Source: Paragonimus westermani (taxonomy: Eukaryota > Platyhelminthes > Trematoda > Plagiorchiida > Troglotrematidae). Taken from it: a stretch of DNA of 64,000 nt. The position numbers and the translations under genes are program-made. The stretch spans positions 67,246 through 131,245 of the forward strand of contig QNGE01001034.1 in assembly GCA_008508345.1 (NCBI GenBank). The letters are read 5' to 3'. Below are positions 9,670-22,600 of the stretch, piece after piece (positions within the stretch are counted from its first letter, which is position 1; each line of letters begins with the position of its first letter). The notes under the pieces were generated by a model, which was not told where the DNA came from, did no database searches, and was given only the letters and a program-made list of their open reading frames with translations.

Positions 9670-11425
9670 CTACGATCATGCAAGTGATGGTCAACTCGGA
9701 ATTACCTAAATCTAATCTAATTTAATCTATCTAAAACGTTGCCCAGAAGGTCTCTTAAAACTGAAGTTTTCGATTTGTCTCACGAGCCCAAATTCCGGGG
9801 TTATCAATCGCAGATTACAGCACAGTTACCGTGTCTCCTATCAAGACACTCGGACAACCCGATAAACAATCATAAGCGAAAGTGGTTGGAATTTCAGATA
9901 TGATAATTCGGTCATGCTGAAATCGATTTCCCTGTCACAGCGAACAACACGGCTGCCTCGTGAAAGTGTGGCTAGAGTTCTACCACTGCCGTGGCAAGGA
10001 TATAAATTGCTGACAAGCTCTAACGAGATCCAGATTCGAGTTTAGTGCCCCCTTTCGAAGGGGGTGGCTGGGAAGTCCGTCTGAATACGACGGATGAGGT
10101 CATCTCTGAGTGATGTTCATCTTGGAATTAACCGAATCCCCCCACTCAACCGTAGTCAAATTTATTTGCCGTTTTGCCTTTGTTCGCTCAGCAGAGATGC
10201 CTACTTGAAAATATTTAAGTAGTATAAAGTATTTTGCGAATAAATGCTCATCGTGCCACCATATCACGTAACTGCATATGACAGAGCAGCTAACTGATCG
10301 ACTGACCGTCACTGGATACACTTGTGTTGACCAACAGTTAGCCGCATTTCTGAATTTGGGCGGTAGCGTAAATTTTTTCCAACGAACTACTCTCATTCGG
10401 ACCTCTCTACTTCCGAAAGGGTTAGCTGGAAATTGTTTCGAGAATTGAGAAAGAAACCAGACAGTATGCGCGAATAGTCGATCTCTTTCGATGCGAACTA
10501 CAGCCATTGCTACCAATCATATAAACTCCACAGGCGAAATAATAGTAGGCATTGTTGTCATCTAATTTGGCATCTTTACTGGTGTGTTCCTCATAAAGTC
10601 ACAGCGTAGTCAATCATTCTCAAAATGTGCTGTTGTGTGTGAGTTTTATCGTACTTTCAGTGTTAATTCATGCTACCGTATAACAACGTGACCCCATATG
10701 TCCTGACATGGTTCTCATTTGCGTTCCGTTTATCCGTTAATCAATTCTCATGACTCACCGGTCTTCACTTTGTTTTTGGAGACTGTCCCATGAGTATACC
10801 TGACCAGTATGCACACTTCGTCAGTTTTATGATATAAGGACTTGCGTGGGCACGATACAACAGATACAGCTAACTACAAAGTAACATACTGTCATTTACT
10901 TCTCAAAATCTGAAGGAGTCCTGTTTGAATATACACTACTTACAGTCTGCTCGCCTGCACCAATTTCGTGCTAAATCACAGCATTTCAAAACTGCGAATA
11001 TCTAGATTTGCGGGGATCTTGCAGAAAATAACAAGAAGAACAGGGAGTAAATGCACTGAAATTCATAAACGCGACTTATTGTAAACTGATTGAAAAAAAA
11101 CAAGCATAATTAAGACAGAGTGTAGAAGCTAATGCTGACTTCCGTCTATATATCGGGATATAAGTAGGCTAATGCATTCGTGTGTGGTTGTAGCAAACTT
11201 TTAAGTAACACGGGAAGTCAAGGACTAATGGACCAAAGTAGGTAGTTGACGTGTGCTAGCAGTTGTAACTCTTTGAGATTTTGCCAAAATCCCCGATCAG
11301 TCACAATCCTGCGTGTAAGCATTCACCAGTATGGTGGCAATGACATTTCATATATGTGGCTTACAAACTGTCTTGTAGATTAGTATTTTAACATAATAGT
11401 TAATGACGCCCCTTCTGATCAGTAC
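9670..11425. other. No recognised gene; 138-codon minus-strand ORF
   Basis: The longest frame is 10100-10516 (-), 138 codons, with no domain I recognise. It is rich in R, V and F. An ORF of this length is expected about once by chance in a window like this. The end of this stretch may include a decayed upstream part of the non-LTR element that follows. Confidence 0.4.
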
Positions 11426-11429
11426 ACTA

Positions 11430-12090
11430 ACACTGACGGTGCACCTCAGGGTTTCATTCCAAGACGCTGCTGTTCTCATTCACCTTTGGACTATCATAGC
11501 TAATGAGTTTTCATATACTTTTGTATGCTGACGACTTGAAAATGTGGCGAATAGTGATTAGTAGTAACTGCGAGAGAAAAACTACAAGGTGACCTTGATA
11601 AGCTACATCGCGGGGCGGTAATTCACCAGCCTCCAGATAACTCCTGCAAGTGCAATGTGGCATGTTATCCTGCTGACTATTTCAGGTGACAAAAAGCAAA
11701 CCGCCAATGTTGCGAGCAGAACCTGGGAGTGATTGTTTCAAGTCCCCTTCTGTCTCTCAGTTGTTACTTGATGGTGAAGAATGCTAACTTTTGGCTTAGA
11801 TGCTGACCCAATTGTTTAGGATTTTTCAGTTAGTGTCTTCTCCTGACTTTCAACTCACTGATTTTCACTGGATTTCGGTTAACCATTCAAACCTGTGTAC
11901 CACTCCGTGTGTGCAACAGTTATCAGATGGAGAAAGTACTTGATAGGAAAACAAACTTTGTTTTTTCGTCTTGTTCGTTTTCCTACTCAAAATGATTGCT
12001 CGAACTGAGCCTGTTCTCATCTACTACCGACATGACGGGAAAAACTTTATTTTGATCCACAAGACGTAACGTCATCCGTCGTACTCTCTG
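11430..12090 (+). mobile_element. Non-LTR retrotransposon remnant (RT palm and thumb)
   Basis: The plus strand shows, in shifting frames, GAPQGF (11438-11455), LLYADDLKMWRIV at about 11520, KLQGDLDKLH at about 11580, KCNVAC at about 11650, NLGVIVSSPLLSLS at about 11725, and a stretch resembling the later conserved part (LSLFSSTTDMTGKTLF at about 11998). The order and spacing are those of CR1/Jockey-type or RTE-type reverse transcriptases. There are stops and frame changes throughout. The YADD catalytic motif is intact. Confidence 0.65.
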
Positions 12091-13405
12091 ATGCGTATTC
12101 TTACGCCTGACATTAATCAGTACCGGTAAGGTAACTCGGTGAGGCTGTAACACTAATTGTGTCACCTGAAATGCTAACAACGTTCTTTCGGGGTTAACCC
12201 ATGTTCATTGTGGAACACTGTCTGAATCTGTCATGGCAACGTCACGAAGAGAGGAAATTAAGCAGAGATTTAACGTATACACTTGTGAAACTAGTCCGAC
12301 TCTCCAGTTGGTCTGTCTATTGAGATGACTTTGAAAAAGATGCTGACAAGTTATTACCTGTTAAGGTGTTTTTGTTTCATGCTCGACTGTCATGTGTGAG
12401 CCACACACCCCGTTCCAATAAGATTCTAATTAACTTTGCCTTCTGTTGTTTCAAGTTCCCACGATCCATTACCATTCATCAGAGGAAAAAAGTTTTGTTT
12501 ATCTACATTCATCTGGTCTAACTTTCTTCGTTCTCTGATTTTTATACCAGCCAACACAATCACGTATACATAAACATCGTAAGGTATCTTCAACCTCTGT
12601 AATGTGAATGATTCCAATTTTGTAACTGTGACATACCGGTCTTAGATACCCACATTGATTTATGAAGCTACACGATACGAATGTGTCCAAGATACTTTTG
12701 TCTCTCTAAATGCTCCCTCATGGCCATTCTTTTGAAAATCGCTTTCTTTACGTACACAAAATAAAGCATGGACTCACTTGAGTCTCTTGGACTCGTGCGT
12801 TCTAGCAAAACCGAAATAAGATCAGTGCGTTACATGTAATAAGCCAGAATGCTTATGTATGAATACTCAATTAACTTGAAGGCTACTATCCAGCTTCTAT
12901 TGTCAAAGTATTTACACGTTTTCTTGTGAGCAAGTTTACTTGGATAAGTATTGGGATTTCGGTTGAGAAACCGTAGGTTTGGTTGCCTAGTGTCTACGGT
13001 TTAAAGTTATATGTTTCGATGTGAGTGATTTGGTTGTTTTCCAGAAAGACTGTCTTTCGGTGAAGAAGTTAGAAACGAAAATATTTGAGAAATACACAGT
13101 TGTATGCATTACACTTTGTGTGCATTTGAATCAATAGATGAATGATTTGTAAACCACAGTTTGGTTTCTTGCTTTGTGTTTAACAACCTACCTTGAGGCT
13201 GAAACTTCGAAGAGTGTTTCAAATGTTTGTTTCTATTCACACAAGATAAAGAATCAGTCAGACCGCCCGCCCGCGTGTCATGCCGACAAACGGCCGACAA
13301 AGCAGTTGACTGCAAGTGAACAATTTTTGTTAATTTGGTAGTGATTTAAATGGCCCCAGTTGTCTCAAAAGTTAACACATCGTCCGTAATGGAACGCTAG
13401 ATTGG
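12091..13405. other. No recognised feature
   Basis: Only short frames are present (under 70 codons). I see no homology, no RNA gene and no repeat. Confidence 0.5.
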
Positions 13406-13410
13406 GTGAC

Positions 13411-13922
13411 TTCCCTGGTGGATTTTTGAGTTTAAGAATCAGTATTTGGACGCGCGTCGAAAGCCTCAAGACGATCACCCACAAAGTCGGTCAAGCTACG
13501 ACGTCCACCTAACAAGCAAAGTTAAACTTGCTGTGGAGGTATTTGTGAATTTGCTAAGCACAGGATTGCGTCACTGGTTCCCGCATCACAACAACTCATC
13601 TGCACATCAGTCAAAAGTTGCAATTACCCTGTCCAATCAACTTTGTTCAGATCTCCGCTTATTTGCCTTCTCTCTCGCTTCCAGACTTCTATCCCTCTCC
13701 ATTAGTAGAAGGAATGTGCCCGGAAATGAGCTGGAAACATACAGAAGTGTGGCTATACTTGTACGAAATTTGATCAACTCAAAACAAGTAACTTTGGAGG
13801 ACATTTTGTTGTCTAGGTTTGTCGCGCAAAAATTTGCATCATTAGCAGTGGAAACTCTGTCGAAGTTGTACAACCAACTGGATATTCATGACAAAACAGT
13901 TTCAAATTTGTTCTACCTTTGA
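13411..13922 (+). CDS. Unrecognised ORF, about 170 codons, possible exon or transposase fragment
   Basis: The frame is open from just after a TGA at 13408-13410 to a TGA at 13920, with no obvious ATG at the front, so it could be an internal exon or a remnant. It reads WWIFEFKNQYLDARRKPQDD near the start and KVKLAVEVFVNLLSTGL further on. The latter faintly recalls the K(M/V)xLAxQVFS block of P-element/THAP-type transposases, but the expected following motif is missing. The C-terminal half is leucine- and serine-rich. This is one of the longest frames in the window and is only marginally longer than expected by chance. Confidence 0.25.
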
Positions 13923-13924
13923 AC

Positions 13925-14410
13925 ACTTGAGGACGTCCGAATTCCGCAGTTTCTGGCATATGCAAGCTGTGCAAAGAGGGATAGAAGAGAAAAACGGAAT
14001 CTGTTACCATCCGGTAGTCTAATCACGAAAAAAAGCTAAGAAAACTTATTCTACTTTCGTGTTTTCAAGAGAAAAGATAAATCCAATGTGTTTTACCAAA
14101 CTAAAATGGCCGACAAAATTGGTTTAGGCCGACAGTACGTTCAAGTTCGTAGAGAATAATCTGCGTGAAAACAGTTTCTTAAATCGCTTGATGGCCAAAA
14201 TTAGTGACAAAACACCACAAAAACTTGGGGCAAAATAGGCAAATATAAACGTTGTTTAGCCAAGCTCCGTCTAAAAGTTTCAGCTTTGTCGAATGACTAA
14301 CTAACAAGCTGATACTCAACATTACAGACACTTCTTAACACGTCGTCCTTAACCTACATTGACCGTTTTTCTGACTCACACTAGTCACTGTTTTCATATT
14401 TATTGTGTTG
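13925..14410. other. No recognised feature
   Basis: The sequence is A-rich with no ORF of note. Confidence 0.4.
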
Positions 14411-14414
14411 TAAT

Positions 14415-14455
14415 TAGCCTGATGATCGAACACAGAAAACAAGTCTTGTTCGCTA
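14415..14455 (+). ncRNA. Hammerhead-like motif with intact stems I and III
   Basis: Stem I TAGC (14415-14418) pairs with GCTA (14452-14455). The core CTGATGA is at 14419-14425 and GAA at 14435-14437. Stem III is AACAA/TTGTT with a GTC loop (14438-14450), followed by C14451 at the cleavage position. The weak part is stem II (TCGAACACA), which offers only one U-A pair. A decayed PLE end lies about 250 bp downstream, so this may be a PLE terminal ribozyme. Confidence 0.5.
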
Positions 14456-14699
14456 CTCTGTCGTTCTCATAACTTCTTAACATCCCCAGTTTTCTGGTTT
14501 TATAACGCAGATGGTCTGTTTATTTAAACTTTATTCAGATACGGTTAATATTTCGGACGCTTTTTGGAAGAGTTCATCCTGATCAGCGTTCACGGTCACA
14601 TGTGAAACGAATCCGCATGAATCACCCGGGTGGGGCGTGACATGGCAAACCACGATCGATCAATAACCCTCGGTCATCTTACCTAAAGTGGAGATCCAA

Positions 14700-14870
14700 C
14701 ACACACTATCGAGCATCCCATCAATGGCTGTCCGGGTGAAAACACTGCGCACTACCGAAGTGATTGCGATCAAGCTAACTGATCTAGTATTACGCAACCA
14801 GGAACAGTTTGTTCAGGCGCTGTATCCACCTACACAAATGGGGCGATCAATGAACGTGACGAAATGGACC
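14700..14870 (+). pseudogene. PLE endonuclease C-terminal fragment (third lineage)
   Basis: The plus-strand frame 14688-14894 contains VKTLRTTEVIAIKLTDLVLR and NQEQFVQALYPP, which match the LRTAExIAI...QKQFVxxLxLPW end of PLE endonucleases. The YIG core is not recognisable upstream. The wording differs from the 4.7, 7.9 and 60-kb copies, so it belongs to a different subfamily or is older. Confidence 0.5.
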
Positions 14871-14874
14871 AATC

Positions 14875-17800
14875 AAGCTATCGCTTCTCCATAATTAATT
14901 CAGCCAACGTATTAATCACAGTTTACTCTTGTATCCTCTAGTTCATATTTTGACGGCGTTTAGGTAAGATATTTAACATCCAGGTGTTTTGGACAACCTT
15001 TCTGTATGAACTTGTTCTCTGCGCATTCAAGCCCGCTGTCTTAAACAAACTTCGCAACACCTTACACTTGGGCGACACATCAGGCTGGTTGTCGGATTAG
15101 GATGTAAGAACCTGTGAAAATCTGTGCGGCTAGCAGTTCAATTATTTCTTTCGTTTGCAACGTGGAACACGATCGTTTATTCCTCTTTTTAGACATAAAT
15201 CACAGAAAGAGGTTTGGTTTCCCGCCACTTTTAGTTGCCACGGTGATCTGTGAATAATCAGATCGGTGTCTCAAACAATCCCTGAGGTCACTGAGTGACT
15301 ATATCAAATTTAAAATGGAATATCGAAACATTCGGCTTCTTTCAAGTCATTCTTTGCAAATGCTTTTTTGTCTTACCGTTTTTGGAGCAGGCCAAATGTC
15401 AGCCGCTCCTAGGTCTACAAACAGAAGAATCTTCTCCGTAACTTCACCAAACGTGGTGCCGATACGAACAAGGTTGGAATGGTGGTTTGTGTTCAAGTGT
15501 ACTCCAGGAAAGTGAATTAAGCCTTCAATGGGGCACGTGATGTCTTCTACCTGTCTATATTAAGAGAGATTTCAAGGATTGTAAGAAACAGGAAGCATTA
15601 TCTTTAAAGGGCTGGTGATCTGTGTTTGCCAGGATAAACACATGCACAGTGCCTTTGATTAGGTAATACACAACCACAAATCATTATGCCTAGATGAAAA
15701 TATTTTTGAATCAGTGGTTTCCGGTATAAATACCATGAGAAAAGTGGACAACGCAGATTTTCACAGTGTGTCGGATAACAGTTCGCTGGCTTTACGCAGG
15801 CGCATACTGAAGGGGAGTAAAATCGCTTGGTCATCAACAGATAGAAAAATCAAATCGCATACAGATAGGGTAAAGCTGTAATCACCTGCGTTCTACAGTT
15901 CCATCAAAGTTCACTACCATGGTAGTACCAAACTGGTAATCCACTTTGGTAGCTTACAAGCAATGGAAGGCAACTGTTTTGATTTCCGATGATAGTTTCT
16001 TAGATAAGCTTAGAGTATAAAATTTAATTCTGAGCACCTTGTAGTTAAAACTGTCTTGTGAGGTTACTAATAATCGATAGTTTAAAAAACTAATCCTGTT
16101 ATTGCCACGATAAACACTAGTTAGCTGTACGTAAAATTCAGACACGATCTTTCTTCCATCTTGTTGGATCATCCAATGTCTCCTAGTTTTAGGCTACCAA
16201 CAGCTCCAGGGTGAAGACGTCATGTGTTCTGATATCCGACCGCTGTTTCTGTTGTCCGTGTGTAGACAAAATGACAGAGTAGGCAACCACCGTGACCAGA
16301 AGAAAGTCACTCACAATATTTCAAGAAAATGTGTCAATGTCAAGTTCGACTTTATTCAGACGAACTTGTCTACAGAAACACAAATCAGTGGACGAAAACC
16401 TGGAATGATGTGATTTATCACACTATCGTCAGCCACAAACATACATTTTGTAACGTGTAACAAACCGTGTTAATTCACAGCAATGAATCGAACAAAACTC
16501 ATAAGTACTCTGCTGAAAGTCCATAGAAACCAAAGCAACTTCAAAACTACAGCAAGGTGTATCTGAAAAAATGAAGTTGCTTACAAACAAGTAATGAACA
16601 GGGATTCGTGCAAACAGTACGCGAAATTCCGGTTAAAATATCGATTCTAAAATAAGGAGATCAAACTGGAGGACGGTACATGTAACGGAACAGTCAGAGA
16701 GAAACCATTTTGTCTGCGACCTTTCACAAAAGTTATTTACCTAGTTCTTCTTCTTAACTATAAACTGTGCAACGTTTGAAGACTAAACGAAAGGTTACGA
16801 ACAACTGTGGGGCGTGTAGTATTGTGCACATCCTGACTACATGTTGACAAAACGATAGAAAAGTTAGTCGTAGTTTAAAACATTTCTACCTTTGAAACGG
16901 TCTTGGCTGCATGGATGACTATAAAAACTCTTAATCCGCACATAAAACAGGCAACAACGATAAGGGACGCGATGGCTTGATCACCACTATTGACCTTGAC
17001 GTTCACTCAAACTGATATCGTCAACTCATCAAGTCGTAAAACAGTTCGTTCCGTATAAGACCAGCGTTTTGAAGGGTGTCCTCCTCGTTTGACGGATATG
17101 ATTGGCCTGCATCGCACTTATCTATCCACTTTTCTCCGTACAGTATAAAGACGCAGAATGAAACACGGGAGATGTGTTCATATCATTCACTCCCACCCAC
17201 CCAAAAACGTTTACTCCACTTCTTCTTCCTCGTGATTTTCCTGCCTTAGTGTTACATAATCCGCAAGACCGGACTGAATCCCACACGGTACTTACCTATC
17301 ATTGCAACAAGTCAATGGATGACCAATGGCTGACGTTGGCTACGGTTAGGTGGTCGTTATCTGTGAGCCTGGTGAACTACAAAATGTGAATGAGGTGGCT
17401 TACATGGCTGCAAACCTAAACTAACTGTACTTCTACTACGAAGGCCTTTGCAATGTTAAGTTTATTTCAGGTATTCCAATATATCCACCCACAGTTGAGT
17501 CGTGTAATTATGTTTTTTAAGGATCCTAACGTGTTTTTTTAATTACCCTGTGTATATTTCGTTTCCTTAAGAGGTTCTTAGGGCATATTCTAAAGAGAAC
17601 AGTATAGAAAGTAGTAATTCAATTTCAACCTTCCCGTATAAATGATCCATGAGTAGGCATACATAACGCTCAGTGAGCCCCATAATGGACCATCCGGTCT
17701 AATCCCACACCGTCAATCCACTTGGGTCATGAAAGCTCGACTGTAGTTCACATCCCGGCCACTATAAACACACGCACTGCTTACCATCTCTAACAAGAGT

Positions 17801-17885
17801 AGAACTCGAAACTAATGATTCTTGTCAACTGGGACTGAGTGAAGAGCCTAGGAGACTGCGACATTTGTGAACATTTGTAAGTAAT
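14875..17885. other. No recognised gene; one small ORF with a signal-peptide-like N-terminus
   Basis: The ATG-initiated frame 15315-15515 (+, 66 codons) has a hydrophobic run (MLFCLTVFGAG) followed by SAAP, so it could be a secreted peptide. Chance is equally likely. The minus-strand frame 15604-15837 is cysteine-rich (11 Cys in 77 codons) but matches no pattern I know. The rest is short frames. Confidence 0.4.
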
Positions 17886-17889
17886 ATTG

Positions 17890-18330
17890 TAGTGGATTGT
17901 CAAGCCGGAGGTGCGCGTGCTCCAACTCTCGGCGGAATACATCGACGGGGCAGCAAGGTACGTCTAAAGGCCCACAACAAACGGGTCGGGGACAGCAGGA
18001 GCGACCGGACGAGCCATCGTTCAACCGAATCGGACCAACGGGCGAGGCATGGCAGGCAAAATGGGATGAATAACTAGATTGGGGGCACGACTATTCTAAC
18101 ATCCGGAGGAATATCTCGCGGTGGTCGTAGAATACGATCAGAGGACATAGTGGATGGATTGCGGGCAGCACGAGCGACCGGAAGAGCCATCGCCCAACGA
18201 GATCGGCGCAACGGACGAGGAACGGCAGGTGAAAAGTGCCTTGACAACAGGCGTCGGACACACAAACCGGGTCGAAGTGCACACGACATGTGAGCGAAAA
18301 TCTGGATTTTTGTGGTCCGGAATGATGATT
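17890..18330 (+). repeat. GC-rich island with a diverged direct duplication
   Basis: The base composition is clearly more G+C-rich than its flanks. The segment 17990-18065 (GCGACCGGACGAGCCATCG...) recurs at 18165-18237 (GCGACCGGAAGAGCCATCG...), about 175 bp further on, at roughly three-quarters identity. The preceding CGGAGG...TCTCG segment also recurs. It is followed by a hairpin with AATAAA (18375-18396). It could be the terminal part of an unclassified retroelement. I see no protein. Confidence 0.5.
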
Positions 18331-18374
18331 CATAAACGTGAGAGCGCGGGTAGCATGGGAATCAGCGTGTTGGA

Positions 18375-18396
18375 CAATAAAGATTGTGCTTTATTG
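18375..18396 (+). terminator. Hairpin containing a polyadenylation hexamer
   Basis: CAATAAAG and CTTTATTG form a perfect 8-bp stem around a 6-nt loop (ATTGTG). An AATAAA within a short palindrome just after the GC-rich duplication would suit the end of a retroelement transcript in either direction. Confidence 0.35.
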
Positions 18397-19573
18397 GACG
18401 CCTTTTTCGCTACAATGTGTATTTCACACCAGTCAAAATCTTCTGCTACTTATCGGTAACTCAAGTTCAACTTCGTCTCTCTCTCTCTTTAACAATGATT
18501 CCACGACTGAGATTAAAATCGCAGTTTATGGAGGCCTGTTATCCATTAGTGCATAATTGTCAAAATTTGATAAAACATTACCAAACTTTACTGCATTTCT
18601 GGAAAACTCGATTTTGCTTTGATGTTGTTATGCGTGGATTGCGTGGGCATTTCTGAATGCAGTAGGATATAGAGTGGTCATTTTACATACGCGAAGTTGT
18701 GGCCTTACCAGTCTGAGTGAACCTTGAGGGTAGTGTCGGCGATCAAGCGTCGATATTCCTTATCCGTGTTTCTTGTCCGGTGAGTTAATTCAGGAGTGAC
18801 TTTTGAACTCATGTGCATATAAATTCTAATAGAAACTGGTTCAACGTTGGTTCTGTTCTTGCAGTAGCCTTCCTAGTGTGGTCACCTCAACATCTAAGGT
18901 CTGTTGCTTTCTCACAATGGTTCATGTGGCCTTTCGCTATGACCACGTGCGAACGAGCCTAAGACATAGGGTGCCGTGTTCTTCCTCCTCGGGACCGGTC
19001 AATTCCTATTATGCTATTACGCATGTATACAAATCCTCGCGTCCATCCACCTGCCACCGCAATTCCAGTCCTATTTAAAGCGATGTTAGTGTGTGCGTGT
19101 ATGTGGTTTGTAACAGTATTTCGTCACCCACAGATTATAAGCTAAACAAGATGCTGATGCCAGTCCCACTGGGGAATTGCGGAAACTGGATTTTGGTGGA
19201 AACGTGGCATCTGGTTTGTGCCCGAAGGCCATCGTCGATATCATGAACACGACTGTAGGTTCACGCACGTCAGACCAGCATACATGACCAAGCGATCGCT
19301 CTCCGTATCGGCCCAGACCAGAGAATGACAGATGGCAGTTGGGGGGGGGGACTTAGATCCTTGCGTGCTGCTCCATCTGAAGTCTGACCGCACTGTTCTG
19401 AAGTTATCGAAACAATGACGTTGGTTTATGTGATTATTTCTTTGGTTCAACAAATCGAACCCTCTCGCCATAAAGTGTAGGGTTAATGTGCGGACAATGA
19501 TTCCATTAAGATACATGACCCACTAGCCAAACGGTAAACCCGTTTTAAAATATTAGAATACATGAACGCTGGG

Positions 19574-19606
19574 TCTACTGATGAGTAACAGATGTGTCAG
19601 AAGGTT
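19574..19606 (+). ncRNA. Very weak hammerhead-like motif
   Basis: TCTA, CTGATGA (19578-19584), GAA, then TAGA complementary to TCTA. Stem III is missing. A CTGATGA is expected several times by chance in a window this long, so this is only a candidate relic. Confidence 0.15.
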
Positions 19607-22600
19607 AGAACATAAACATTACTCCGAATTTTGTTCTCCTCAAAGTTTCAAATATACCGGTTATGATAATGGGAATGAAGAAGCGTTCCTGTGGAGCACT
19701 AAGATGGGCCCAGTGTTCTAGGTTCATGTAACTAGTAGATGTTGTTCTCGAGCTCTAGCTTATTTATCATGAGTTCTAACAAGGACGAAATTCAAACCTA
19801 TAGCTTCTTGTACGTATGTATCAAACAAAATACAAACATTTCCAAAAGCATGTTCTACGTTATAGGTTGAGATATTTTGTTGCATGAAGTGTGCCTTCGT
19901 TCGTGAGCAGTATAACATGACTCGTGCGCACACAGGCTAAAAGGACAGTCTTGACACCAGTTAGAAGACAGACCAGAAGCGACTATTGGAGACACGTATA
20001 TGAACTAGATGTGATGTGTTACCAATTTGAATGACGGTGCGCTGTTTTCCAGCGGATGCGGATACGCGTCGACCATGCAAAATAGTGTTCACGTCCGTTG
20101 TTCTATATTTTCACATACCTTGTAATGGGGTTCGTGAAACAAACAACTTCTCAGGCCAGGCGCTTTTTTGCGTTCACAACCAGTTCAAAGGCCGCCATTG
20201 GCCAAGCGTTCAAAAATCGTTGTCTTAACATGTGGAAGCAATCAGGGTACACTGGTCATTTTTCGTCTCCTGTCAGTCGTGAGTAGAACTTTGGGTCACA
20301 AAGTTTGGCTGATAGTCACGGTAACAAGCCACATTCTCCAGTTTCCAACATTTCCTCAAGTATTGTGAAGTTGTGAAGGCATAAACCGTACATCTACTTC
20401 TGTGTGCTCCAAGTTGACACTAGGGGATCACGGATCTGTTTGGTTGAAGGCTGTATTTTCACACCACCAAACTACAGTTTTACAGTAATCTGGAAGACTT
20501 CGAGTGTTTACCAGTGAATTTTAAAGCCTAAGACGACTAGCTAAAATGTCTGAGGATCATACACCCGTAGAGCTGCTCGTAATACTTGTATCGTGTAACT
20601 TATTGCTGAAATCAGTAGATCAGTCTCAAGTAACGTTCAGAAAATTCCGGTCATTTTTTTGTTTCTGCATAGACCCATCAATAGTCAAGTCAAATAAGGT
20701 GATGCTGTTGTCTTAGTTACAAAACGTGTGAAAATTTGGTATTATTTTATGATCGAATCTAACGGAGAGATCACCAGTTCTGCATATAAAGCAACCAAGT
20801 TATCCGTCTAAACTGTGAGAAGTTAGGACGAAGATAATCAATTATTACAGCAGTGAAACACCTGGATAGAAAAATGTGTAAACAGCAAGCAGGTTATGAG
20901 GTAATCAGTCGGATTAAACAAACATCTATCGGATGAATTTGCTACACAGCGAGATAAATCTATGTGTAACGGATAGGAAACAACAGATAAAACTTCGTCT
21001 ATAAATTTGTTGCTAACATGTTTTATTGAAACACAATGAGAGACGAGTGGACCTTGAATACTGTCCAGCGTGCAGAAATGAGGATCACAACCTTGATAGC
21101 AGAGTCTATTCAGTTAACAGAAGACTTCCAAAATTACGAGGGGGCAGGGTAACCAGTATGAAAAAATACAGCCATACAAATCAAGCTTAAAAAACGCCTG
21201 ATTAATCAACAGTGGTTTTAATCGCTTTGCAAAAGATGTCTGAGGTCTAACTGTACCACATACAAGAAGAATATCTATCAACCACTTTAACTCAGAAGTA
21301 TGAATAGTACATAAAAAGTTATGTAAATCCAACTGGGTGATTGATGCTTCCTGTTTAAAGATTTTGGGCATCAGTAGTGAAGTCAATGAAATAAAGGTCC
21401 TTAAACACAATAGACATACGAATATTCCTGGGTAAGTTTGGTGGTGATCAGTGTAAACCAGTGTATAGAATGTTTGTAAACTACATTCTGATTATGAATG
21501 ATCTGATATAGTTTCTGAAGTAGTACAGTCTCAAGACTACCAAAAATGTCTCTACTAAGAACGGCGTGTCGGAAGTGTAATGTAAAAAATTTGTACGGAC
21601 TGACATTTTGTAAAATCGATGCTGACTGTTATCAAAGTAGACGTCTGTCAGGTGCAGTGTGTAAATTGCCAACGTTACCTACACTGGTAATACAGCTATT
21701 GTTAAATCTACCAGACCCAAGACGAAAGAGTAACAAGCGTTTTCTGCGGAACGTATTCAGTATGTCACCGCATTCGAACAGTCTTGTACGAACACTCTTG
21801 TTTTTGATTATTTAAGGAGGCAAAATAAAGTCCGTCATTGTGTCTAGAGTTGAACGGAAAGCTTAGGAAGCAGTACGTTTTTTTAACACTGAACAGCTTA
21901 TCAGCATGCCGGACAATGCATAATTTTATCCACATTTGTAATCAACACACTCGCCCTAAAGTATTGCGGGCTGGATAGAGAGATGCACCACTAAATTGCT
22001 CTAATCAGGCAGGTGAACTTTACAGAATTTATAGAAAATCTACAGATTAATGGGAGCTGCGAATGTCTGCGTACATCCGAATCTGTGTTGGAAGGCTCAG
22101 AGGAGACAGCCAAGTCAGAAGCTTGCTTCAGGTTCAGAAGGTCAGCCATAGACAAGATTATGAATCAGAAAGTTAGAGGATGATGAACAGCAGTGAAACT
22201 CAACCACTGCCAAGCAACAATACACCCAGTGCATTGTAACATACAACAAGTGACTACCAGAACAAATAGACACAAACGCATGTTCACTTTACTACACGAT
22301 CAAGTTTTCAGATAGCTTGGTTTGATGTCCCAAATATGCGTCAAATCTGCGATCAAATTCAATTGCTGATTAATCATATAATACGAAATCTTGCAGGCAG
22401 TTTGGGAATATCTGCAGATTAAGACAGTGCTCTGTGCATGTCAGGTAGCTCGCTCGTTTTCATAGCTTTGGTGAGTGGTTCCTGAACTAGTTGTTTTCTC
22501 TCAAAAGCATTTTCAATTCACTTCAAGTCAATCAACTGTCCTTGGTACCCTGATAGGTGAAGTTTCAGCTTTTCACGTGAGCATATCTTCAACAAAGGGT

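Noticed and set aside
15604..15837. Cysteine-rich minus-strand frame as a secreted peptide
   Set aside because: There is no signal peptide at the start, no known cysteine spacing and no splice or poly(A) context.
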